Positions 9,496 to 20,027 of a stretch of DNA of 64,000 nucleotides are shown here, piece by piece (position 1 is the first letter of the stretch; each line of letters begins with the position of its first letter). Under the pieces are notes generated by a model. The model did not search any database. It was not told the origin of the DNA and saw only the letters and a program-made list of their open reading frames with translations. This stretch comes from Phallus indusiatus. Its lineage: Eukaryota > Basidiomycota > Agaricomycetes > Phallales > Phallaceae. The stretch lies in the NCBI GenBank assembly GCA_027605045.1, contig JAQFWX010000033.1:248001-312000 (forward strand), given 5' to 3'. The position numbers were made by a program, and so were the translations under genes.

Positions 9496-12400
9496 TAGAT
9501 GCACCCTCGTTGCCGACATCTAATAGATTCGACATTTTGTACATAGATCGCGAACAAAATGACATTCCTGATTCGAATCTAACTACCCCTGCTGCATCCC
9601 CTGATAAACCCAAAGAATCGCCCCCACCTGCTACACGCTCTGTTTCAACTCCATGTATGCTGTCGCCTTCTCAACGTTGCTCATTGCCAAGTGAATACCG
9701 ACTCGCAGCTACTGCTGGTACGCAGAAGCTGGAGATCCCTGTAGAGCTGCAGAGTGTTGACACTGGGACCTTGCTGCACAGCAAGGCCATGCTAGACACT
9801 GGGGCTAGCGGTATGTTCCTCGATCGCAACTTTGTCGAGAAACATCGACTTCCCTCCGTACGTCTTGCTAAACCGATTCCCGTGTTTAACGTCGACGGTA
9901 CACCCAATCATGCTGGCTCTATCACCCACGTCGTTGATCTGGTCGTTCGCTTTCGGGATCACTCTGAACGTACCTTGTTCGCCGTTACCTCGCTCAAGTA
10001 TCCCGTCTTGTTCGGGCTGCCATGGTTCAAGGCCCACAATCCCGTTATAGATTATACAACTGGTCAAGTAGAGTTCATGCGCTGCAGCCCTAGTTGTCGG
10101 TCTTGTGCTCCGCGCTGGCCAGCGGGTAAGCTTTCTAAGCGTGCATTCCAGCAGATCCGACGCGCACCTCTGCCAGAACTTGACAGCACTGAAGCCGATG
10201 ACCCTGATATACCAGACTTGGTTGACGTCGAGTCTGAGATTGAAGAAGGCGACCGACTGTTCGCGATATCGATGCTGCCCGACGAGCCCGATGTTCACCG
10301 CATATATGCCACAGAGACCATCTCCCAACGACTAGCCCAGGCCCACGCCAATAACTCGGACGCGCCAGCTCCCAGAGGCTTTCGGGACATCGTACCAGAG
10401 ATGTTCCACGACTTTGCCGACATTTTCTCGAAGGAGTCGTTCGACTCGTTGCCGCAGTCGAAGAAATGGGATCACCCGATAGAACTTGTGCCAGGTTCTG
10501 AGCCCAAGTCGTGCAAGATCTACCCGTTGTCGCCCAACGAACAGGCCGAGTTAGATGCGTTTTTGGAAGAAAACCTTGCGTCTGGACGAATCCGACCCTC
10601 CAAGTCACCAATGGCATCCCCGGTATTCTTCATCAAGAAGAAGGATGGCTCTCTCCGTCTCATTCAAGATTATCGTGCGCTGAATGCTATGACGATTAAG
10701 AACCGTTACCCGTTGCCCCTGATCTCAGAGCTCATCAACAAATTGCAAGGTGCTCGGTACTTCACCAAGCTGGACGTGCGCTGGGGTTACAACAACGTGC
10801 GGATAAAGGAAGGAGACGAGTGGAAGGCCGCTTTCCGCACCAACCGTGGTCTTTTCGAGCCCCTAGTAATGTTCTTTGGTCTCACAAATAGCCCTGCGAC
10901 CTTCCAGACGATGATGAACGAGATCTTCGAGGACATGATCTCAGAAGGTGTCGTTGCCGTCTATATTGACGACATCCTCATCTATACTCGGAATCGGGAA
11001 CAGCATGACCAGGTAACACGACGCGTTCTCGAACGTCTCCGCGAGCACAAGCTGTATCTCAAGGCAGAGAAGTGCGAGTTCTGTCGGACTAAGATCGAAT
11101 ATTTGGGTGTCGTCATTTCCGAGAACACCGTAGAGATGGATCCCGCGAAAGTCTCGGGTGTCAGAGACTGGCCTATCCCGAAGAACGTCACTGAGGTGCA
11201 GTCCTTCTTAGGTTTCGCCAACTTTTATCGTCGGTTCATCAAGGATTTCGCGCGCATTGCCAATCCCATGTTCGGGCTAACCAAGAAGGACACTCCCTTC
11301 GTCTGGTCCGACACTTGTCAGCATGCTTTCGATACTCTGAAGTCGTCAATCACCTCCGCTCCCATACTCCTCATTCCCAACCCCGCTAATCCTTACAGAG
11401 TCGAAGCAGACAGTTCCGACTTCGCAACAGGCGCGGTTCTTTCACAGTTGTCGAACGAGGATGGTAAATGGCACCCTGTTGCGTTTTTCTCGAAGGCCCT
11501 TAGCCCCGTTGAACGCAACTATGAGATTCACGACAAGGAGATGCTCGCTATCATACGATCTTTGGAGGAATGGCGACACTTTCTCGAAGGCGCGTCTCAC
11601 CCTATCGACATACGGACTGATCACAAGAATCTCGAGTACTTCATGACCGCGCGTAACCTCAATCGTCGTCAAGCTAGATGGTCAGTATATCTCTCACGAT
11701 TCGACTTTACTCTACAGCATATACCGGGTAAGTCGATGGGTAAACCTGATGGCTTATCCCGTCGCCCAGATCATGGCTCGGGAAAGGACGACAATCGTGG
11801 CGTCACCTTAATCCGACCCGAAATGTTTGCAATCAATGCTCTGCAAACATTCCGTCTTAAAGGGGAGGAGGAGGACCTTTTACGCCAGATTCGCAAGGCC
11901 AATCGAGAAGGCAAGGTCGAAGATAGCGTGTCCAAAGCCGTTGCAACACTCCGCGCCCTGGGTGGTCGTTCAGCTCACTCGTCGGAATGGTTTGAAGACC
12001 AGGACCTCCTGTACTATCGTGGCAAGGTTTATGTGCCCGACGTGGACGAGTTACGTCGGAAAATCCTTTCCAGACACCACGACACCAAACTCGGCGGTCA
12101 CCCTGGTCGTTTCAAGACTCTCGAGCTCGTTTCGCGCACCTTCTGGTGGCCAGGTGTCTCTAGGTATGTTCAGCGTTACGTTGAGGCCTGCGACATGTGT
12201 TTGCGTACGAAACCTTCACGCCATGCACCCTACGGTCTCCTCCGACCCACAGAAGTACCAAGTCGACCTTGGGAACACATCTCGGTCGATTTCATCGTGG
12301 AACTACCAGAATCCAACGGTTTCGACGCGATCCTCTCTGTCGTCGATTCTCTCACCAAACGGGTTCATTTCGTGCCGACATTTACGACACTTGACGCGAC

Positions 12401-13436
12401 AGGTCTAGCCCGTCTGTACCTTCAACACGTCTGGAAGCTCCATGGTCTCCCCTTGAAGGTGATCTCTGACAGAGGCCCCCAGTTCGCGTCTCGCTTCACG
12501 CAGGAACTTTCTAGGCTCCTTGGCATACGGCTTGCACCCTCGACGGCATATCATCCTCAAACCGATGGTCAGACAGAGCGCGTCAACGCAGAGGTCGAGC
12601 AGTACCTTCGACTTTTCACCTCTGAGCGACAGGACGACTGGGACCAGATACTGCCCTTGGCTGAGTTCGCATATAACAACCACGTACACTCAGCTACGCG
12701 TGCGACACCGTTCGAGCTCGACACTGGACGACATCCTCGTATGGGATTCGAACCGTTGGTCGCCGACTCGAAGATCGAATCTGTCAACGAGTTCAAGACG
12801 CGTATGGAGTCGACGATCGAGGAAGCCAAGGCTGCCATAGCCAAGTCGAAGGACGAAATGGCCAAGTACTACGATCGGAAACACATCCCGGCACCTGAAT
12901 ACAAGGTTGGCGATAAGGTCTACCTCGATTCGAGCGACATTCGCACCACCAGGCCCTCCGCCAAGTTGTCGCACCGGTACCTAGGCCCTTTTCCGATAGT
13001 CAGCAAGGTCGGGTCACACGCATACAAGCTGCGTCTACCACTGTCGATGTCAAGGCTTCATCCAGTGTTCCACGTCGGGAAGTTACGTCCAAAGGTTGAA
13101 GACACGATCCCGGGTCGTCGCGTTAAGGCCCCTCCGCCTCCTGAGGTCAGAGATGACGGTGAACACTACGTCGTAGAACGGATTTTGGACAGTCGCGTGT
13201 TCCGGAGACGACTCGAGTATAAGGTGCGTTGGGAAGGCTATGGTCCCGAGCATGACCAATGGGAACCCGAGTCGAACATTGCAGCCCCGGATCTCATTAG
13301 GCAATTCCACCGCGAACATCCGAGTGCGCCACGCTCGATAAATGGTCTTCTTTTCCATCGTCGCCCTCGGTTCGATTTCTCTAAGTTACAGGCATCATTA
13401 GTCGAGGCTACAGGCGTCGGGACGTCGCCTCGTTGA
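9492..13436 (+). CDS. G1 Pol: protease, reverse transcriptase, RNase H, integrase, chromodomain
   Basis: Polyprotein copying element RNA to DNA and inserting it. Domains in order: aspartic protease (MLDTGASGMFLD, about residues 96-107); reverse transcriptase with catalytic VYIDDIL; RNase H (YRVEADSSDFATGAVLSQ); integrase zinc finger (H-H-C-C, from SRHHDTKLGGHPGRF to CDMCLRTK); DDE core (SVDFIVELP, VISDRGPQF, TDGQTERVNAEVEQYL); GPY/F-like region (YLGPFPIVSKVG); and a C-terminal chromodomain (VVERILDSRVFRRRLEYKVR...WEPESNI). The frame is open for 1,314 codons and lies in -1 relative to gag. The pol frame is open through the end of gag, so -1 frameshifting is likely, though I see no canonical slippery heptamer. 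The nominal GTG start is not a real initiator. Confidence 0.92.
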   Translation: MIDAPSLPTSNRFDILYIDREQNDIPDSNLTTPAASPDKPKESPPPATRSVSTPCMLSPSQRCSLPSEYRLAATAGTQKLEIPVELQSVDTGTLLHSKAMLDTGASGMFLDRNFVEKHRLPSVRLAKPIPVFNVDGTPNHAGSITHVVDLVVRFRDHSERTLFAVTSLKYPVLFGLPWFKAHNPVIDYTTGQVEFMRCSPSCRSCAPRWPAGKLSKRAFQQIRRAPLPELDSTEADDPDIPDLVDVESEIEEGDRLFAISMLPDEPDVHRIYATETISQRLAQAHANNSDAPAPRGFRDIVPEMFHDFADIFSKESFDSLPQSKKWDHPIELVPGSEPKSCKIYPLSPNEQAELDAFLEENLASGRIRPSKSPMASPVFFIKKKDGSLRLIQDYRALNAMTIKNRYPLPLISELINKLQGARYFTKLDVRWGYNNVRIKEGDEWKAAFRTNRGLFEPLVMFFGLTNSPATFQTMMNEIFEDMISEGVVAVYIDDILIYTRNREQHDQVTRRVLERLREHKLYLKAEKCEFCRTKIEYLGVVISENTVEMDPAKVSGVRDWPIPKNVTEVQSFLGFANFYRRFIKDFARIANPMFGLTKKDTPFVWSDTCQHAFDTLKSSITSAPILLIPNPANPYRVEADSSDFATGAVLSQLSNEDGKWHPVAFFSKALSPVERNYEIHDKEMLAIIRSLEEWRHFLEGASHPIDIRTDHKNLEYFMTARNLNRRQARWSVYLSRFDFTLQHIPGKSMGKPDGLSRRPDHGSGKDDNRGVTLIRPEMFAINALQTFRLKGEEEDLLRQIRKANREGKVEDSVSKAVATLRALGGRSAHSSEWFEDQDLLYYRGKVYVPDVDELRRKILSRHHDTKLGGHPGRFKTLELVSRTFWWPGVSRYVQRYVEACDMCLRTKPSRHAPYGLLRPTEVPSRPWEHISVDFIVELPESNGFDAILSVVDSLTKRVHFVPTFTTLDATGLARLYLQHVWKLHGLPLKVISDRGPQFASRFTQELSRLLGIRLAPSTAYHPQTDGQTERVNAEVEQYLRLFTSERQDDWDQILPLAEFAYNNHVHSATRATPFELDTGRHPRMGFEPLVADSKIESVNEFKTRMESTIEEAKAAIAKSKDEMAKYYDRKHIPAPEYKVGDKVYLDSSDIRTTRPSAKLSHRYLGPFPIVSKVGSHAYKLRLPLSMSRLHPVFHVGKLRPKVEDTIPGRRVKAPPPPEVRDDGEHYVVERILDSRVFRRRLEYKVRWEGYGPEHDQWEPESNIAAPDLIRQFHREHPSAPRSINGLLFHRRPRFDFSKLQASLVEATGVGTSPR

Positions 13437-13447
13437 AGGGGGGGTGG

Positions 13448-13844
13448 TGTCAGGGTACGCTACCACCGTCTCTCATTTTTCTATTTATTATCATCGGCAT
13501 CACTTCATTTCCATTCCATTTACTATTTCCGTATTTTACTTTTATCTTCCGTTCCCTTGTTCAGTCTCTATTTCGCATTCTCTACTCGCGCGCGTCGCGC
13601 GCTCGTACCCGGCGTGATGCCCGTGACATCATGTCGCTTAGGCTCGGTTCGGGCGCCTAGCACTTAGCTGTGTCAGGGCCGCACGCCGCGTTATCGTTTT
13701 TCATGTATATAGTCGCTGTCCCTAGAGTGAGGGTCCCTAAGCTTGTTCTCTTAGGATCCCCTCCCTCTAGGTGAGTAGCATAGTTCTCTCAATATATTTT
13801 GCTTAGGATCCCCTCCCTCTAGTGTGAGCTGAGTAGCCCTAACA
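13448..13844 (+). repeat. G1 3' LTR (Gypsy type 1)
   Basis: This 397-bp LTR, TGTCAGGG...CCCTAACA, directly follows the pol stop and purine tract. Near its 3' end a block of about 21 bp (core CCTAGAGGGAGGGGATCC, read on the opposite strand) occurs twice, about 55 bp apart. It is inserted into the 3' part of the unit that runs 13845-15739, truncating it. Confidence 0.92.
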
Positions 13845-14256
13845 GGGAACAAAAAGAAATATGAAATAGGGGGAGTGCGAGAGAGGAATGAGTAATACAA
13901 GTACAACAAAAGAATGATATCACAAATCAAATAGGAGAAATGATGAAACCCAAACAAAAGAACAAAAAGAAAAAAACAACAAAGGAACAAAACCAGCCTA
14001 AGACACAGCCTTTGTCAGAACTGGCACCCGACTCTTCTCGTGCTGCCTCTTTATCCTGAATCGCATCGTTACCATCCTAATCTTCTTACTGATCAGTCAT
14101 CCATTGATAGGATCGTCTTCGTCATGAATATGATACATCCATGAATCCTAAAGCTATGCTTAGTATCCTCGGATCGCGCACCAGATCAGCATGGAGCTCA
14201 GCATAGGCCAAGGGGGAGATCTTAGTTATATCGTATGGTGTTTTGATCGATAGATA

Positions 14257-14814
14257 CTATTCTAACCTTCTTCGTTGACTAGGTCTGGGTATAATTTGCA
14301 TAGGTCGCATGCGATTTCGATTAGTACGTAGTCGAGGGGCATCGGGGGCAGGTTCTTCGGGTTCTTCATATTCTGGCAAGAGAGTTGTATGCTGGTGGGG
14401 AGGGGGTTCTACAAAAACATCCCAGGGAGCGTCTAGAAAGAGAACATAATTGTGGAATAAGGCAGGTCGATAGAAAATAAGACGCCAAATGAGAATCCCA
14501 GGGCGATGTGATACGAGGGCCCCGATCAGAGTATACGATGCTTGCATAATCGGTATATGAATGTTTTCGTCTACTTTGACTTCATCGGGTAATTGTAGAT
14601 TGTCGTAAAAATACCGAAACTCGAACACTGGATTGGCGTATCGTGGCCAGGGATTATCTTCTTCCACTTCTACTTCGTCGCTCTCCAATTGGTATTCGCG
14701 AACCATAGTCTGAAAGTTATCATGTCTTCTATATGGAGGTGGAGAATTAAAATTGGGATAAAAAGGAAATGGAATGATGGAGAGTGTGCGATAGCCAATA
14801 GGTTGGATGGACAT
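14257..14814 (-). CDS. ORF B of family H unit, copy 1 (unknown family)
   Basis: A 185-residue open frame. The N-terminal third is low-similarity and acidic (LESDEVEVEEDNPWP). The middle carries the conserved block shared with copy 2 (29477-30058): MQASYTLIGALVSHRPG then ILIWRLIFYR and YVLFLDAPWDV. The tail is Pro/Glu-rich and ends basic (RPSQRRRLE). No signal peptide, membrane helix or known catalytic motif is visible. It lies just downstream of ORF A in the same orientation. That two diverged copies keep the frame and core residues supports it being a real protein gene. Function not recognised. Confidence 0.6.
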   Translation of the reverse strand: MSIQPIGYRTLSIIPFPFYPNFNSPPPYRRHDNFQTMVREYQLESDEVEVEEDNPWPRYANPVFEFRYFYDNLQLPDEVKVDENIHIPIMQASYTLIGALVSHRPGILIWRLIFYRPALFHNYVLFLDAPWDVFVEPPPHQHTTLLPEYEEPEEPAPDAPRLRTNRNRMRPMQIIPRPSQRRRLE

Positions 14815-14923
14815 AATGGTGAAAAAGACAAAAGTTGAAAAGAATTTAAGCTCCGAAACAAGAAGGATGTTTTTAGGTGAATGGATAGGTGCGAAACTTC
14901 TCTTGTATTATTCCTTTTATTCT

Positions 14924-15601
14924 CTATTGTTCTCCTGATTCTGATCGGGTTCGTTCCAGGAGGCCAGAACAGACTTGTCGAAGAGTGCGAAGGGTTTGTT
15001 GATATCGGGGAGGTCGTATGGTCATTTCGGAAGTAGTAGGAGATTGAGGAGGGGAGGAATCATGAAAAGAAGGGTTTAGTGGTTCTTTAGGAATGGGATT
15101 GGGTGATCGATAAAATCCTAGAGCAGGTTGGTGATTACATGCTGATAGGATTCATCGGCTGGGAACATCCAGGACCATTATCATGTAATCTAATCCGACT
15201 TGTGCTGTTAACCAAACACGATATGAATCTTGTAGGGCCGATTCTGGAGTAGAATAAACATGAGTGACTGTGAACCATCTTAGTTCCTTCTCGATGTAGA
15301 CTTCTTTTCCGAAAGCCAAGAAGGGGTGTACGATATCTGAACTTCTACACTTATCGATAGATCGAGGGACCTTGTGCGAATAAACTGGGAGTAAGGTCTT
15401 GGAATCCATTTCAAGAATAGGAGTGGGCGAATAATATGTAAATAGAGTTGTCTCGATATCCAAATCATGAGTGCGAGGACTATCATGAGTATAACGAAAG
15501 ACCGGGGGAAAAACATCTTCTTCTGGGGACGGTTCTCGAGAATTGGAAGAAGGGGAGGGGTGTTTGAAAGAAATGGAAGAAGAGAGTCGAAGATTGAACA
15601 T
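14924..15601 (-). pseudogene. ORF A of family H unit, copy 1, with premature TGA
   Basis: Homologue of ORF A in copy 2 (28714-29371). Conserved blocks: SPRTHDLDIETTLFTYYS, CRSSDIVHPFLAFGKEVYIE, LRWFTVTHVYSTPESA and MIMVLDVPSR. At 15152-15154 a TGA stands where copy 2 has TGG (Trp). Beyond it the frame stays open with recognisable homology (NPIPKEP; LRTLRQVC...LLERT) to a stop at 14924-14926. The start at 15601 (MFNLRLSSS) aligns with the copy 2 start. A recent nonsense mutation is the simplest reading; a truncated 150-residue product could still be made. Confidence 0.6.
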
Positions 15602-15739
15602 TTTATTGTTTGTTGATTTTTGGGTGAACTGGGGTGTCAAACGAGCTGGAAGTGAGTTGTTCAAGAAGAGTAGATTTAGAAGTCCGCTTTAGGAAGAACC
15701 ATCCCTATTACCAAATAAGGAAGATTTTGGTGCGCGACA

Positions 15740-16035
15740 CCGGTATACCGGTCCGTACTTATCCCCCGCGTATTCTCCCGAACTCTCCCCGTTTCTCCGT
15801 TCGCTCCATTCTGCCCTATCTCCCTCTTTCTCTATGTCATCCGTATTGTCCTCGACTACCACTCTTCCTATTGGTAGATAATGCACCTGATAGCTATTGG
15901 TTAGAGATAGCGTAATCATGTATATATACAACTGTGCGCGCATGAGTAGTTCCTTGCGCTATTATAGACTGGGTTACTGGGTTATAGTAGCAGTCTGATC
16001 CTTAAGTCTAATCGCTGAACGATCGTGCCCTAACA
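15740..16035 (+). repeat. 3' part of an LTR, family B (copy 1)
   Basis: Matches about the last 300 bp of the complete solo LTR at 24818-25213, including GGTCCGTA, the CCTATTGGTAGATA block, a TATATATA stretch and the end GTGCCCTAACA. The left part has been displaced by insertion of the family H unit at 15739/15740. Confidence 0.75.
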
Positions 16036-17165
16036 ACTATAAAATGCCTACGCAAGTTACAGTCTGAATGATTCGTATTAATAAATACATCAAAATATCT
16101 AATCACTGGTGCTTGAGGTATGTTGGATCAGTGTGTTGAATTCACCTAGTATATACAGGCCTACACGGATATGCATATAACTTCACTACGGGTCGCACAT
16201 CATACCGGCCCAACAATTAAAGCCCATTAACGCAACAGTAATTTGGTTATTTGGTTGTTATTCAGTATTCAAAATAGATTTTACGCTAAATTGTCTAGTC
16301 AAAAACATCATCTGGTTAAATACGATTGTATCTTAATTAGCATGACATGACATCCCGCGACCTGTTCAACCCAGAATCATTTCAACTTGCTTCCAAATTC
16401 CTGTGAGTCTTGCTACTTAATTTGGATTGGTATATTAGGTGCGTCGTTTATTTTTCTTCAAATATATAGCATCACGTAGTCGATTTCACCCCCTTTATGA
16501 TTATATTACACTAGTCAGCCTGATCTACATCCGTAACTGGGCCGCAACCCAGTCTGCCGTGAGTTGCTTCTCAGTATTTTTTTGGGGGGGTGCTTAAATG
16601 GACATGCTGTGTTAAGTAAAATTATAGAGTGCATTACGATATGTTGCACTACATTGTTATTTCATCCAAATTGAAGCAAGGAGAAAGCCTGGACTGATTG
16701 AAACGATTTAGGTTGGTGATTTTAATATCCTGCCAGTTGCTTTTCGAAACTCAAATATTTTTCCAGTAAGTCGCAAGGAGTATCGTAAGTAAACTATTCG
16801 TCTATGTTCCAACCTAATGCACTATGAACACAGTCTTATCAGAAAGGTTCTGATACCAATACTATGTATATGCGAACTTCCGCAGTTCACCATGCTAGTT
16901 AACTGCTCCCCAGAATTCATCAAGTCTTCAAGGAAAAAGAAGTTGTAAGTTGACTGTTCATTCCATTTACAAGTAACACGTTGTGAGCCCAGTTTTATTC
17001 AATTAATTAGAAAGAAACGTTTTACCAATTTATATACGAACTTTCCGGCTACTAAGCCTGCGGGCCGGCTGGCGGACCATGTTAAACTCAACACACTACC
17101 GTGGGTTCATTTTCTATTCAACTATTCGAATTGAACCAATCTCTGTTCATAAAAATGAGTGTTTA
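16036..17165. other. Unassigned 1.1-kb stretch
   Basis: AT-rich. Several splice-like signals and short open stretches are visible (for example a short frame near 16900-16955), but nothing I can join into a gene or match to another repeat in the window. It may be the decayed remainder of the element carrying the gene at 17166-18402. Confidence 0.3.
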
Positions 17166-18402
17166 TCAATCGCAGTCGCATAACATATCCCAAGGGGATA
17201 TTCCAATACTCGCGAACACGGCTAATTGTTTGCCGAAGGCGCCTTTTGCCTCTTGAACATACATGTCAACGAAGCCTCCTCCTTTACCAGGTGTATGATC
17301 GTTGCCTCCTCGAACAAAGATCGGCCGGTTCTCTTCTTTTTCCAGGGCATGAAGTGTCAGCCACCCATCAGATGCTAGCCCTGCCAAGTAGTGGCAAAAA
17401 TCCTCAAACCCTTGGAACGGATGCCTGCCTAACCACGCATCCAATAGGTGAACATACACCTTAAAAACTTGCTCCACTGTAAGCAATCTTTCCCTATTTT
17501 TTGACATGACTCCATAACCCGGCACTGATATCTCCTCGTAGGCGCAGATCGCATGCCACCCCAGCATGTGGAGGATCGACAAAATGAAACGGCTCTGAAA
17601 CGTCAAGAGGTTAAATTCTTCAAACTGGCTTGGGTACCGGTTGGCGTTATATGGAAGAGAATCGGACATCGGTCGCAGTGCGTCATAAGCATCTACACTG
17701 TAAGTGAAAGTAGTTGAATATCTACCGTAAATAGAACTTACCCGTCGCCAATAGCTGATCTAGGAGATCTTGGTAACTCTTGAAACTCTTCTTGTGTACT
17801 ACGGTTCCTTTTGTGTCACTTGCCCAAGAATCAAGAAGGAAAACCTGTGGATCATTAATTGCCATGCTTAGGTTCTTATTTTTTATGTTGTTCTCCTGTC
17901 AAAAGATTAGCACTAATTACGTTGAGAACCGAGGTACTAATACCATCATTTGGAGGAGCGTAGTCAGGTTCCGCTCAAACGTCACGGCCGCTTGACTATC
18001 GACCTCGTAGGACGTCAGTCTTGAGTTTGGGATATCTTCTGAGTTCCGTTCTGATGATGCAGCGGCAGGGCTCTTTGGTGAAACACTCTCAGTGTGTAAT
18101 GAACGTCTCGCAATGGGTGAACTGGCGTCAGGGATGGGTGAGCTGGCATCAGGGCTGGGTTCCAAAGAACCCAACTGATCAGCGTGGGGAGCGTGATCAA
18201 CGTTTGTCATATCTTCATAAGTTGTTTTGTGGTTTTTGCGCCATTCTTTTTGTTTAATCAGATTTTCTTCACGATTACTGGAATGGTTTCTCAATGATGG
18301 CAATGAGGAACACTCGAATGACTCACTTCAAATATCGTTGCCGGCGTTCTACGCGTTTTCTCCTGATTCCTTTTTTCTTCTTCGGTAATTTAGGCTTGGC
18401 CA
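17166..18402 (-). CDS. Orphan spliced gene inside the repeat region
   Basis: Starts MAKPKLPKKKKGIRRKRVERR, a strongly basic, nuclear-targeting-like opening, then an intron. A Ser/Pro-rich segment follows with a short tandem repeat (SPDASSPIPDASSPIARRS), then a globular part of about 200 residues. That part includes FLLDSWASDTKGTVVHKKSF, a Trp/Phe-rich block around FILSILHMLGWHAICAYEE and GGNDHTPGKGGGFVDMYVQ, ending WDMLCDCD. Three introns give an open frame of roughly 360-380 codons. It lies between an unassigned stretch and an apparent hAT-like end (18721-19034), so it may be cargo of a truncated DNA transposon. The layout (basic N-terminus, early intron) recalls the second gene of hAT-1, but I see no clear sequence homology. 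Family not recognised. Confidence 0.5.
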
Positions 18403-18720
18403 TGATTGGGTGATGCTATGTTGTAGTGGTACTTTCGTGAGGTCCACGTCGGTATTGCGACAAGGCTCGTGAAGTTGGAATCTTGAAGGAGTGCACCTTA
18501 TTTGACGATTGCAGCAAAGCCGGATTTTTGACAGGACACAAGGACACATCTGACAATTACTCTATTACTCATTGCTTCTTAATGTTCTCGGTAGATTAGT
18601 CTTGCTACCAGGTACCTTCTGCTGCTATATTTAAATTTCAAAATAACGCCGTTCGTGTTGGTTTTTTTTTATCCCAATTTTAGAACAATGAAAATTATGT
18701 AATTGATATAATTAAAACGG
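18403..18720. other. Upstream region of the orphan gene
   Basis: I see no gene or repeat here. It probably contains the promoter of the minus-strand gene that starts at 18402. Confidence 0.3.
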
Positions 18721-19034
18721 ACACGAAAAGAGTGATAGGATCGACGGAGACACAGATCCGGTCGAATCTTTGATTGAGAACCTGTAGACAATCAAAATAT
18801 CCAATAAAGTCCTTTAATCCACATGAAAAGGCGATAATGGGATCAGCGGGGATCCGGATCCGTCCCTCAGACCTGGATCCGGACAGATCCTTAATGAAAA
18901 CCTGTGACTTGGATCCGTAAGACTTGGAACCGTGTAGGAAAAACCTGTAAGGATCCAGGTGTCAATTTTAAGAGATCCATGACCCGTTGATCTGGATCCG
19001 TAAAATCTGGATCCGGAATCGTGAACACCCTTAT
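18721..19034. mobile_element. Right end of a truncated hAT-like element
   Basis: Repeated GGATCCGG/TGGATCCG motifs (about 18760-19015) lead to a terminus that reads, on the minus strand, TAAGGGTGTTCACGATTCC and fits YARNG. It abuts the protease frame of G3. The opposite end was not found in the window, so assignment rests on one end plus subterminal repeats. Confidence 0.45.
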
Positions 19035-19191
19035 TTTGGGCCTTTCCTTTCAACAGGAGGCGGTCTACAAGATCGACATTCGGGATTACACCGGGTCAGC
19101 TCAACCTCACCAGTTGAGTAGTCGATCACCGGGTTATGAGCCTTGAACCAGGGTAATCCAAGCAGCACTGGGTACTTGCCGAGGGCAGTGA

Positions 19192-20027
19192 CACTGGAGA
19201 CATTGTAGGGTTTAGCCAAAAAAAGGATCTTAACAAAATTATGGTTCGAGGTATAGGCTATTAACAATTTACCAAATTGCAAAATCATATTATAACTAAT
19301 ACTCAGATTAAGGGATTCTGGCTTGCAAAATTATCAGTATACTGTTATAATTATCTTAACCAAATTATGTAATAATTCTTTATCATATAAGCCTACGATT
19401 AATGTTATCCATTCAGTAAAATAATGAATAGAATGAAACTTATATGATCATCATCTATATTGAAGAATGTTCTAAAAATCTTTTTTATATTTATTGTGAA
19501 AATATATTTCTATTATAATTTCCATGCATGGAAAAACCTTAATTTTAAGCATGAGATTACATTGTGTAATATCAGAGTTGTCCTGGCAAAACCTTAATAA
19601 TACATGGATTTCTGGAAAATCTTGAGAAAACTCTAATGTCACATATTGTGACCCCAAGTTTTAATTACACAGAAACTCAATATTTCTCACTCCCTCAAAA
19701 TTATGATGAAAAATTGTATTGATAAGTAATTATATTAACTTCATTATATAATTTTCAGCTATAGTTAATAATAATATATGTTTTACTTTGTATACTGTTT
19801 GATTGAAAAGAAAAAGTTATTGATAGTGTTATATAAGTAAAGATTCCTACATAATTTAACTAAGATAAAAATAGCAACATACTGACAATTTTTCAAGTCA
19901 GAATCCCTTGATCTGAGTATTAGTTATAATATTATATTACAAGTTAGTGAATTGTCATATGCCTATACCTCGAACTATAATTTTTTTAGGATCCTTTTTT
20001 TGGTCAAACCCTACAATATCTCCAGTG
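19192..20027. mobile_element. CACTA-like non-autonomous element (MITE)
   Basis: Terminal inverted repeats begin CACTGGAGAYATTGTAGGG and remain recognisable for roughly 150 bp on each side (for example TTCGAGGTATAGG and ACTAATACTCAGAT at both ends). A 3-bp duplication TGA flanks the element (19189-19191 and 20028-20030). CACTG termini with a 3-bp duplication are the hallmark of the CACTA/EnSpm superfamily. The 836-bp interior is very AT-rich and has no transposase. It is inserted in the G3 protease. Confidence 0.65.

Larger units (their letters stand above)
8410..13844 (+). mobile_element. Ty3/Gypsy chromovirus G1, 5'-truncated
   Basis: Gag, pol and a 3' LTR are present in the plus orientation. 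The 5' LTR, leader and first ~56 gag residues are missing and replaced directly by the end of hAT-1. The body is otherwise unbroken: gag open to 9495, pol open for 1,314 codons, a purine tract (GAAGGGGGGGTGG, 13434-13447), then the LTR. It looks like the youngest Gypsy body in the window, but without a 5' LTR it could not complete a normal replication cycle. Confidence 0.9.
13845..15739 (-). mobile_element. Truncated copy of the two-ORF TG...CA unit (family H, copy 1)
   Basis: On the minus strand the unit starts at 15739 with TGTCGCGCACCAAAATCTTC, the same start as the complete copy at 28596. It carries homologues of both ORFs (A at 14924-15601, B at 14257-14814) and the downstream T-rich region. 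It is cut at 13844/13845 by the G1 3' LTR, before the TATA/R-like part seen in copy 2. It is inserted in an LTR of family B (15740-16035). Confidence 0.8.

Noticed and set aside
16900..16960. Short plus-strand exon-like frame with good splice signals
   Set aside because: I could not connect it to neighbouring exons or to a known family, so it stays within the unassigned stretch.
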